From: Bacteroidota bacterium | GTDB taxonomy: Bacteria; Bacteroidota; Bacteroidia; Chitinophagales; Chitinophagaceae | Length of the DNA stretch: 15,674 nucleotides | Assembly (NCBI GenBank): GCA_023427575.1 | Contig: JAEZAY010000123.1 | Coordinates: forward strand, 1 to 15,674 | Reading direction: 5' to 3' | Shown here: positions 7,366 to 13,788 of the stretch, in pieces | Layout of the letters: each line of letters begins with the position of its first letter | How positions within the stretch are numbered: position 1 is the first letter of the stretch | The notes under the pieces: generated by a model | The model's database searches: none | Told to the model about the DNA's origin: nothing | The model's input: only the letters and a program-made list of their open reading frames with translations | Position numbers and translations under genes: made by a program

Positions 7366-7830
7366 CTACAGTTCATTAGCCGTCGCAAGCACTTCTTCCG
7401 CATGCTGTTTGTTTTTCGGCCGATGGAAGATTTTGCGGATGTTGCCTTTTTCATCTATCAGGAAACTGGTTCTGATTAACCCCATGTATTTACGGCCGTA
7501 TAACTGCTTTTCGCCCCATACCCCATACTTTTCGATGATCCGCCGGCCGGGATCACCGATTAAATGAAAGGGAAGATTGAATTTAGAGGAGAATTTCGAC
7601 TGAACCTGCTCTTCATCCGGGCTCACGCCTACCACGGCGATTCCGGCTTCGCTCAGGATTTCGTAATGATCCCGAAGGTTACAGGCCTGTGTGGTGCAGG
7701 CCGGGGTATTGCTTTTCGGATAAAAATACAGGAGTAGTTTTTTTCCTTTAAACTGATCGCGGGTAATAAGATTTCCGTACTGGTCAATGCCTTTAAAAGC
7801 CGGCGCTTTTTTTCCTTCTGTTAGTTGCAT
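7366..7830 (-). CDS. bcp: Peroxiredoxin, Bcp/PrxQ type (thioredoxin-dependent thiol peroxidase)
   Basis: This 154-residue thioredoxin-fold protein reduces hydrogen peroxide and organic hydroperoxides at the expense of thioredoxin. The motif YPKSNTPACTTQAC holds the peroxidatic Cys45 and, five residues on, Cys50, the usual resolving position in BCP-type enzymes. Other landmarks are VVGVSPDEEQVQSKFSSKF and the late RTSFLIDEKGNI (about 120-131). The length is normal for the family and there is no signal peptide, so it is cytoplasmic. Its ATG is 23 nt after the stop of the M23 peptidase gene on the same strand with no terminator or promoter between, so it is probably cotranscribed as the second gene of that unit. 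Confidence 0.94.
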   Translation of the reverse strand: MQLTEGKKAPAFKGIDQYGNLITRDQFKGKKLLLYFYPKSNTPACTTQACNLRDHYEILSEAGIAVVGVSPDEEQVQSKFSSKFNLPFHLIGDPGRRIIEKYGVWGEKQLYGRKYMGLIRTSFLIDEKGNIRKIFHRPKNKQHAEEVLATANEL

Positions 7831-7853
7831 ATCATTCTTATGTGGCTTGGCGC

Positions 7854-9563
7854 TTACCTTGTAATTGAATATGTTTCTGTGGTAATATTCCCCGCTTCAT
7901 CCTGGGCGGAAATCCGGAGTTCATTTTTTCCCCGCGGAAATTTCTCATCGAAGGAATATATAAAGTTTCTTCCCTTGTCGTTGGTGAACATCAGCCATTT
8001 TCCATTCAGTTCGGCACGTACGTTTTTAAATTTCCCAAGGTTGTCTCTAACGGTGAAAACCAACCGCGATGCTTTGCTGAGATCGGCGCCATTTGAAAAT
8101 CCGATTGGAACAATAACAGGAGGCTCATTGTCTACCAGCAATTCATAGGAGCCGAAGTCGCGGAAGCTGGCCCCCGCCCAGTCCATCTGCCATTCCACTT
8201 TTTGAACCGAATTTTTAGATCCGCTGCTCCAGCGCATCACCGTGCGGTCTTTTTCCGCCTGACTGAGAGCCCGGGAAGGCAGGATCCGGATCAGAAATGC
8301 TTCCTGCAAGGGTATATGCGGGGCACCAATGGTGTGAACAGATGATGCTGACAGGGATTGTGTTGAAACTTTTTTGGAGTGCGCAATACGGACTGAATCA
8401 TACAGCGCTTTCTCGCCGATATAGAACTCACAGGAGTCCGATTCAAAACCATCAATCATAAATGGATAAAACATTTTGCCCGGAAGATTTTCATTCCCCG
8501 TACTCGTGGTTCCCGAATATTTTATCCTGGTTTGGATAACCGATCTGTTGCCCGCGGCATCTTTTACGGAAATGAACACTTCTTTTGTTGATCCATAAGT
8601 TAAGTCAAGTATTCCATTGCCATTGCGATGATGATAGATCGAATTGAGATACCCCGGCAGTTCAGATAAATGCTGCACATATGGGCCGCTGCGGCTTTTC
8701 AGGCGGTAGTCGATATGCGCGTTCATGTACCGGGTATCGTTGTAGCTGATTTCGTCCATAAAAAAAGCAATTTCATCCACTCCATCCACTTCCAGTTCGG
8801 CACTGTAAATTCCATTGGCATTCGCTGATCCCGTATGCGTATCATATCCGGAAAAAGCCAGACTGATTTTGGGACTGCCAACGGTTATAATAGCCGGACT
8901 GGTTGTATACCGGCCCTGGCCGGTCGATTTTAGGGGAATCAGGCGTGCCGATTGTTCATAAACGCTTTTTGTACGGTCGTAAATGGCCAGACGCTGTAAG
9001 TTCGGAGCCGTATTATCAGGGATGGGAAATCCGAACAGGATTGGGTTCAGGTTTAGATCGGTTTCTGTTCGCCGGATTTCAAAATGAAGGTGCGGACCCT
9101 GTGAACCCCCGGTGTTACCACTGTTGGCGATAAACTCCCCTTTTTTAACCGGCAAAACTCCTTCTGGAATTTCCAGGGTCAGGTTCCAGGATTCAAGCTC
9201 ATATTGCTTGCCGCGCAGGTAGGTTTCGATTTTTGAACTGAATGCATTCAAATGGGCATATAAGGTGGTATATCCATTGGGATGATATATATAGATCGCT
9301 CTTCCAAATCCTCCCGGTTCAATTTTAATCCGGCCCACATAACCATCGGCGGTGGCATAAACCGGGAGATTTTCGCGGGTATTGGTTTTCAGGTCAAGAC
9401 CCATATGGTAATGATTGGGTCGCAGCTCGCCAAAATTGCCGCTCAGGCTGATCGGAATATTTAAGGGATTGCGGAAATATCCCTGCGGGTATCTATTCTG
9501 GGCTTCCAGGGTTTGGACAATAGTAAACAGGCTTAAGACCAGGCTAATCTTCAGAATCCTCAT
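7854..9563 (-). CDS. Secreted M23 family metallopeptidase
   Basis: This zinc endopeptidase of the LytM/M23 type probably cuts peptide cross-links in peptidoglycan. Starting at the ATG at 9563 gives 569 residues and a clean signal peptide (MRILKISLVLSLFTIVQTLEAQ, cleavage near 20-22). A longer frame from TTG at 9587 is unlikely, because that TTG lies inside the promoter element at 9592-9585. With ATG numbering, HMGLD gives zinc ligands His53 and Asp57, AHL gives His104, and HLHFE gives His158 and ligand His160, so the active site is intact within residues about 30-185. An insertion of about 35 residues separates the AHL and HLHFE motifs. The remaining 380 or so residues look like beta-rich, Ig-like modules (for example VSVKDAAGNRS-like and RISAQDEAGNIT stretches) that may bind wall or substrate. 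First gene of a unit with bcp. Confidence 0.9.
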   Translation of the reverse strand: MRILKISLVLSLFTIVQTLEAQNRYPQGYFRNPLNIPISLSGNFGELRPNHYHMGLDLKTNTRENLPVYATADGYVGRIKIEPGGFGRAIYIYHPNGYTTLYAHLNAFSSKIETYLRGKQYELESWNLTLEIPEGVLPVKKGEFIANSGNTGGSQGPHLHFEIRRTETDLNLNPILFGFPIPDNTAPNLQRLAIYDRTKSVYEQSARLIPLKSTGQGRYTTSPAIITVGSPKISLAFSGYDTHTGSANANGIYSAELEVDGVDEIAFFMDEISYNDTRYMNAHIDYRLKSRSGPYVQHLSELPGYLNSIYHHRNGNGILDLTYGSTKEVFISVKDAAGNRSVIQTRIKYSGTTSTGNENLPGKMFYPFMIDGFESDSCEFYIGEKALYDSVRIAHSKKVSTQSLSASSVHTIGAPHIPLQEAFLIRILPSRALSQAEKDRTVMRWSSGSKNSVQKVEWQMDWAGASFRDFGSYELLVDNEPPVIVPIGFSNGADLSKASRLVFTVRDNLGKFKNVRAELNGKWLMFTNDKGRNFIYSFDEKFPRGKNELRISAQDEAGNITTETYSITR

Positions 9564-9584
9564 GCGAACCAAATTATTGATGCG

Positions 9585-9592
9585 CAAAAATA
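9585..9592 (-). promoter_or_regulatory. -7 promoter element for the M23 peptidase-bcp unit
   Basis: TATTTTTG on the minus strand (9592 to 9585) matches TAnnTTTG. Transcription would start near 9578, giving a leader of about 15 nt to the ATG at 9563. No TTG is found at the usual upstream spacing. This element decides the start codon of the peptidase gene. Confidence 0.6.
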
Positions 9593-9603
9593 GGCCCTCA
9601 GCA

Positions 9604-9616
9604 CCTGATAATCAGG
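9604..9616. promoter_or_regulatory. 13-nt palindrome upstream of the peptidase promoter
   Basis: CCTGAT-A-ATCAGG is a perfect inverted repeat centred 12 nt upstream of the -7 element, within the expected RNA polymerase footprint. It could be an operator. Only one copy is seen here, so chance is possible. Confidence 0.3.
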
Positions 9617-9859
9617 ATTTGCCCTTTCATTTAACCTTCCTTAAATAAATTGAAGTTCCCATTAAGGGATAAAACGATCTTATAACGGGAATGATTAACT
9701 CCACTGCGGCTGGGGTTCGGCGTTGAAATCGGCGGATATTACTGAATTATTTGTTAACTAAGACGTTTTTATTTAAATGGTACGGTTTTTTCTAATAATC
9801 AGACAGCGTTTGGAAATAAAATTTTGTCTCCTATAATATGAAAAGTCAATAATTATTTT

Positions 9860-10075
9860 ATGAATTACATTACCAACAAATGGCAACTACTGGTCATCAT
9901 TTTAACTGCAAGAATTATTGAGTTGGTAAAGGGCATTGAAGCAAAGCAGAAATGGTTATTTAAAATAAGTAGTCGTTACGATCGTAAACGCCGCATTGCC
10001 GAATTGAAAAAGGCGATCAGGGCCGGCGCGGTACCACTGGATGATATTGAAATGGCGGCTTATCACGCCATCTAA
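9860..10075 (+). CDS. Small hypothetical protein, 71 aa
   Basis: I do not recognise this protein. It starts with a moderately hydrophobic stretch (WQLLVIILTARIIELV, residues 8-23). This is followed by a strongly basic helix-prone middle (KAKQ-like, SSRYDRKRRIAELKKAIRAG) and an acidic-hydrophobic end (DDIEMAAYHAI). It could be a small membrane-associated protein or a nucleic-acid or protein adaptor. Codon choice resembles its neighbours and no other ORF competes. A good Rho-independent terminator begins 25 nt after the stop, which supports a real transcript. About 270 nt of non-coding DNA precede it; no good TAnnTTTG match is visible, although TATAAT occurs at 9832-9837. Coding status is likely but not proven. 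Confidence 0.6.
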   Translation: MNYITNKWQLLVIILTARIIELVKGIEAKQKWLFKISSRYDRKRRIAELKKAIRAGAVPLDDIEMAAYHAI

Positions 10076-10099
10076 AAATATTTTTTAGCAGCAATTCCC

Positions 10100-10128
10100 G
10101 CCTCCGTTTTTAACGGGGGCTTTTTTTT
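10100..10128 (+). terminator. Rho-independent terminator after the 71-aa gene
   Basis: GCCTCCGTT pairs with AACGGGGGC (nine pairs, one G-T wobble) over a TTT loop, followed by eight T. It insulates the carbamoyl-phosphate synthase genes from upstream transcription. Confidence 0.88.
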
Positions 10129-10210
10129 GTAACGGGTTCAGACCGATCGGTTTCCGGCTTTTCAGATTGTTTTTTGAAAAAATATTACCTCATTATTCCT
10201 GCTGCTGCCT

Positions 10211-10218
10211 TACTTTTG
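10211..10218 (+). promoter_or_regulatory. -7 promoter element for the carB genes
   Basis: TACTTTTG matches TAnnTTTG. The start site would be near 10225, 26 nt before the ATG at 10251. No TTG lies at the expected upstream distance (TTA in ATTACC occurs there instead). A 10-bp palindrome, ACCGATCGGT, lies further upstream at 10142-10151, of unknown meaning. Confidence 0.55.
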
Positions 10219-10250
10219 CGCAATTTGTTTTTAAAAAATCTCCCAGATAA

Positions 10251-11897
10251 ATGCCAAAAGACAACTCAATTAAATCGGTTTTGATTATCGGCTCGGGCCC
10301 TATTGTGATAGGACAAGCCTGTGAATTTGATTATTCCGGCTCCCAGGCCGCCCGAAGCATCCGGGAAGAGGGAATCAAGGTAATCCTGATTAACAGCAAT
10401 CCCGCCACCATCATGACCGATCCAATGATGGCCGACAAGGTGTATCTTCTTCCATTAACGGCAGAAAGTATTGAACAGATCCTGGAAGAAAACCAGATCG
10501 ATGCCGTACTTCCGACCATGGGCGGGCAAACGGCGCTAAACCTTACCAAGGAGGTTGCCGAACTCGGGATTTGGGAGAAATACAATGTTCGCCTGATTGG
10601 AGTTGATATCGACGCTATTGAAACAGCGGAAGACCGGGAAAAGTTCCGGCAGCTAATGATCAAAATTGGAATGGCTGTAGCGCCTTCTCATGTTGCCAAC
10701 TCTTTGCTGGAAGGAAAAGAATTTGCGCAGCAGATTGGATTTCCGCTGGTGATCAGGCCCTCTTATACCCTGGGCGGATCAGGCGGCGGTTTTGTTCATT
10801 CTAAAGATGATCTGGAAGCAGCACTGGACCGGGGTTTAAAAGCTTCGCCCACGCATGAGGTTTTGGTTGAAAAGGCAGTGTTGGGCTGGAAGGAATTCGA
10901 GCTTGAACTGCTTCGCGATCAGAACGACAATGTGGTGATAATCTGTACGGTGGAGAACTTCGATCCCATGGGTGTTCATACCGGAGATTCCATCACCGTT
11001 GCTCCGGCAATGACCCTGAGCGATACCGCATTCCAGGAAATGCGGAACAAGGCTATCCTGATGATGAGAAGTCTGGGAAATTTCGCCGGTGGCTGTAATG
11101 TTCAGTTTGCATTAAATCCCGAAGATGAAAGCCTGATTGCGGTGGAAATCAATCCGCGGGTTAGCCGTTCTTCTGCCCTTGCTTCAAAAGCGACCGGGTA
11201 CCCCATCGCCAAAATTGCCGCTAAACTGGCAATTGGATATACATTAGACGAGTTAAAAAACCAGATTACAAAAACCACTTCGGCTTATTTTGAACCCGCC
11301 CTTGATTATGTAATTGTAAAAATGCCGCGCTGGAATTTTGATAAGTTTAAAGGATCGAATGATACCCTTGGACTTCAGATGAAAAGTGTGGGTGAAGTAA
11401 TGGCAATCGGCAGAAGCTTTGGTGAAGCGTTGCAAAAAGCCTGTCAGAGCCTTGAGAACAATGCGGTTGGACTGGGCAACTATACTAAATCGCAGATGTC
11501 GGGAGCCGAGCTGATTGAATACATAAAAACACCGAAATGGGATCGCATTTTCCGAATTAAAGACGCCCTGATGGCTGGCGTTTCAGTAAATACGATCTCA
11601 AAAGTTACCAATGGAATCGACCGTTGGTTCCTGTATGAAATTCAGAAAATCTGTGTGCTTGAAAAAGAAATTTCCGAATATAAAATGGAAACGCTGCCGC
11701 TCGAACTTCTTCGTGAAGCAAAAAGATCGGGATTCAGCGATGAGCAGATCTGCCGGATCATGAATGACGGAACCGAAGACGAGTTATACGAAAAGCGGAA
11801 AGCGGCCGGAATTACCCGGGTATTTAAAATGGTGGATACCTGTTCGGCCGAGTTTGAAGCAAAAACACCGTATTTCTACAGCACATTTGAAGGCTAA
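10251..11897 (+). CDS. carB: Carbamoyl-phosphate synthase large subunit, N-terminal half (separate gene)
   Basis: This 548-residue protein equals the first half of CarB: pre-ATP-grasp domain (about 6-125), ATP-grasp carboxyphosphate domain (about 125-390) and oligomerisation domain (about 400-548). It uses ATP to activate bicarbonate and, with ammonia from CarA, forms carbamate. Motifs include [25 protein letters not shown] with Arg129, [14 protein letters not shown] with Arg169, and [19 protein letters not shown] with Glu299 and Asn301. These positions coincide with the E. coli active-site numbering, so nothing is missing. It stops right after [21 protein letters not shown], the end of the first half in full-length CarB. 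The second half is the next gene, 61 nt on. It has its own promoter after a strong terminator. carA is not in the window. Confidence 0.95.
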   Translation: MPKDNSIKSVLIIGSGPIVIGQACEFDYSGSQAARSIREEGIKVILINSNPATIMTDPMMADKVYLLPLTAESIEQILEENQIDAVLPTMGGQTALNLTKEVAELGIWEKYNVRLIGVDIDAIETAEDREKFRQLMIKIGMAVAPSHVANSLLEGKEFAQQIGFPLVIRPSYTLGGSGGGFVHSKDDLEAALDRGLKASPTHEVLVEKAVLGWKEFELELLRDQNDNVVIICTVENFDPMGVHTGDSITVAPAMTLSDTAFQEMRNKAILMMRSLGNFAGGCNVQFALNPEDESLIAVEINPRVSRSSALASKATGYPIAKIAAKLAIGYTLDELKNQITKTTSAYFEPALDYVIVKMPRWNFDKFKGSNDTLGLQMKSVGEVMAIGRSFGEALQKACQSLENNAVGLGNYTKSQMSGAELIEYIKTPKWDRIFRIKDALMAGVSVNTISKVTNGIDRWFLYEIQKICVLEKEISEYKMETLPLELLREAKRSGFSDEQICRIMNDGTEDELYEKRKAAGITRVFKMVDTCSAEFEAKTPYFYSTFEG

Positions 11898-11958
11898 GCA
11901 AATTTCCGGTACCGATAGTTATTTATAATAAAGAACAACAAACAAGAGAGATATAACA

Positions 11959-13143
11959 ATGAGCAATCACAACGAATCGATCAGTTCAAATAAGAAAAAA
12001 ATTATTGTGCTGGGTTCCGGGCCGAACCGGATTGGCCAGGGGATCGAATTTGATTATTGTTGTGTTCACGGGCTGATAGCCATTAAAGAATGTGGTTATG
12101 AAGCCATCATGGTGAATTGCAACCCCGAAACAGTTTCCACCGATTTTGATATGGCCGATAAGCTGTATTTCGAACCGGTATACTGGGAAAATCTTTGGGA
12201 GATTATTGAACATGAAAAGCCCGATGGTGTTATTGTACAGCTTGGCGGACAAACAGCGCTGAAGCTGGCCGAGCGTTTACATGAAAAGGGAATCCGGATT
12301 GTGGGTACTTCATTCGATAATATGGACATCGCCGAAGATCGCGGACGCTTCAGTGATCTGTTAAAAAAACTGGATATCCCTTATCCGGAATATGGTACCG
12401 CTTATACGGTGGATGAAGCCATTAAAGTGGCGGCGAAAGTGGGCTACCCTGTTCTGGTGCGGCCAAGCTATGTATTAGGCGGACAGAGAATGCGGATTGT
12501 AATCAATGATGAAGAGCTGGAAAATGCGGTGATCAGCCTGTTAAAACATATCCCGGGAAATAAAATTCTAATCGATCATTTCCTCGATCGCTGCCAGGAA
12601 GCAGAAATCGACGGCATCTGCGACGGTGAAGAATTTCATGTGATGGGTGTCATGGAACATATTGAACCTGCCGGTATTCACAGCGGCGACAGCAATGCGG
12701 TATTGCCTGCCTTTAATCTTACTCCCCTGGTGCAGGAAACCATGGAAGAATACGCGCGGAAGATTGCTTTTAGTTTAAACATCAAAGGTCTTATCAATAT
12801 TCAGTTTGCCATTAAAGATGGTAAAGTGTATGTAATTGAAGCAAATCCGAGAGCATCCCGTACCACCCCTTTTATTGCCAAAGCTTATCAGATCCCCTAT
12901 CTGAATGTTGCTACCAAGGTAATGCTGGGCGAAAATAAACTCCGTGATTTCAAATTTGTAAAAAGACTGAAAGGCTACGCTATTAAAGAACCCGTTTTCA
13001 GCTTCGAAAAATTCCCCGGCGTTAACAAAGAACTCGGACCTGAAATGAAAAGCACTGGTGAAGCGATCCGTTTTATTAAAGACCTGAGAGACCCATACTT
13101 CCGGCAGTTGTATAAAGACAGAAGCATGTACCTGAGCAAATAG
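11959..13143 (+). CDS. carB: Carbamoyl-phosphate synthase large subunit, C-terminal half lacking the allosteric domain (separate gene)
   Basis: This 394-residue protein equals the carbamoyl-phosphate synthetic half of CarB, which phosphorylates carbamate with a second ATP. Motifs are VLGSGPNRIGQGIEFDYCC (18-36), AEDRGRF with Arg128, VLVRPSYVLGGQ with Arg168, and VIEANPRASRTTPF with Glu294 and Asn296, so the catalytic set is intact. It ends 26 residues after STGEAI, where the MGS-like domain of about 130 residues, which binds UMP and ornithine in E. coli, would begin. The spacer of 61 nt, the purine-rich AAGAGAG at 11943-11949 before the ATG, and a new polar N-terminus (MSNHNESISSNKKK) show a true separate gene, not a frameshift. 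It is probably cotranscribed with the first half; a terminator follows at once. I recall other Bacteroidota CarB proteins also lacking the MGS domain. Confidence 0.93.
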   Translation: MSNHNESISSNKKKIIVLGSGPNRIGQGIEFDYCCVHGLIAIKECGYEAIMVNCNPETVSTDFDMADKLYFEPVYWENLWEIIEHEKPDGVIVQLGGQTALKLAERLHEKGIRIVGTSFDNMDIAEDRGRFSDLLKKLDIPYPEYGTAYTVDEAIKVAAKVGYPVLVRPSYVLGGQRMRIVINDEELENAVISLLKHIPGNKILIDHFLDRCQEAEIDGICDGEEFHVMGVMEHIEPAGIHSGDSNAVLPAFNLTPLVQETMEEYARKIAFSLNIKGLINIQFAIKDGKVYVIEANPRASRTTPFIAKAYQIPYLNVATKVMLGENKLRDFKFVKRLKGYAIKEPVFSFEKFPGVNKELGPEMKSTGEAIRFIKDLRDPYFRQLYKDRSMYLSK

Positions 13144-13170
13144 ACTTTTATAAAATAGTTGATATTGAGC

Positions 13171-13201
13171 AAAACCCCTTTCTTCCCGAAAGGGGTTTTT
13201 T
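13171..13201 (+). terminator. Rho-independent terminator after the carB genes
   Basis: A perfect 12-bp stem, AAAACCCCTTTC/GAAAGGGGTTTT, with loop TTCCC and a T-run. It ends 15 nt before the ATG of the DinB-like gene, so it also forms that gene's immediate upstream region. Confidence 0.92.
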
Positions 13202-13215
13202 AGTAAATTAGTTCT

Positions 13216-13692
13216 ATGAGAAATGAAATGGATGCCATAGTAAGGAATATGCGGGACCTGCTTGATGGAAAACCCTGGTATGGCCGACCTTTGTTTAATA
13301 TTCTGGATGAAATTCATCCGGCAGTGGTGTTCAAAAAACCAAATGAAAGCGCTCATTCGCTGATTGACCTGGCTTATCATATGATAACCTGGGCCAGCTT
13401 TACTTTAGACCGACTGAAGGGCATTCCTGTAAATGATCCGGATGATTCGGAAGAATTAAACTGGCGACAGATTGACCCACTCGAACATACCTGGGCCAGG
13501 GCGCTGTCTGAACTCAGGGCCCTGCATGAAGAAATTATTGAATTGTTGCAATCAAAAGATGATGCGATACTGGATAAAATGGTGGAATCGCGGGATTATG
13601 ATTACCGCCACCTGCTGAATGGATTGATTCAGCATGATATTTACCATCTGGGCCAGATCGCTTACGTTAAAAAATGGCTGATTGTTGATTAA
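13216..13692 (+). CDS. DinB family protein (putative metal-binding four-helix bundle)
   Basis: A 158-residue protein of the DinB/YfiT-like metalloenzyme superfamily. The three-His metal site is visible: His55 in DLAYHMITW, and His140 and His144 in LIQHDIYHLGQIAYVKK, the typical C-terminal signature. Family members are mostly uncharacterised; some act as thiol-dependent transferases, and the name comes from a DNA-damage-inducible Bacillus gene that is unrelated to E. coli DNA polymerase IV. Nothing here shows damage control. No clear promoter is seen: TAAATTAG at 13204-13211 is too close to the ATG at 13216, so expression may depend on read-through of the preceding terminator or on an unrecognised promoter. 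The 85-nt gap to comEC has no terminator, so the two may be cotranscribed. Confidence 0.88.
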   Translation: MRNEMDAIVRNMRDLLDGKPWYGRPLFNILDEIHPAVVFKKPNESAHSLIDLAYHMITWASFTLDRLKGIPVNDPDDSEELNWRQIDPLEHTWARALSELRALHEEIIELLQSKDDAILDKMVESRDYDYRHLLNGLIQHDIYHLGQIAYVKKWLIVD

Positions 13693-13752
13693 AAAAACTT
13701 TTCCCTGCCTAAATAAAACTGGCTGAAACCCGGTTAAAAACCTTTCACCCGA

Positions 13753-13788
13753 TGAACAGGCATTTTAAATTTATCGAATGCCTGTTCA
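13753..13788 (+). promoter_or_regulatory. 12-bp inverted repeat burying the comEC start codon
   Basis: TGAACAGGCATT (13753-13764) and AATGCCTGTTCA (13777-13788) are perfect inverted copies around a 12-nt AT-rich loop. The comEC ATG (13778-13780) lies inside the downstream arm. In mRNA that starts upstream, the start codon would be paired, which would limit initiation unless the stem is opened. As DNA it could also be an operator. There is no T-tract, so it is not a terminator. Confidence 0.6.

Noticed and set aside
9564..9587. N-terminal extension of the M23 peptidase from TTG at 9587
   Set aside because: The TTG is part of the TATTTTTG promoter element and the extension precedes an ideal signal peptide starting at 9563.
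11898..11958. Frameshift or sequencing error splitting carB
   Set aside because: The two halves are separated by 61 nt with a purine-rich site and a new ATG, the first ends at a natural domain boundary, and the second has an added polar N-terminus. A single indel cannot explain this.
13204..13211. TAAATTAG as promoter of the DinB-like gene
   Set aside because: Only 4 nt before the ATG, so transcription would begin inside the gene.
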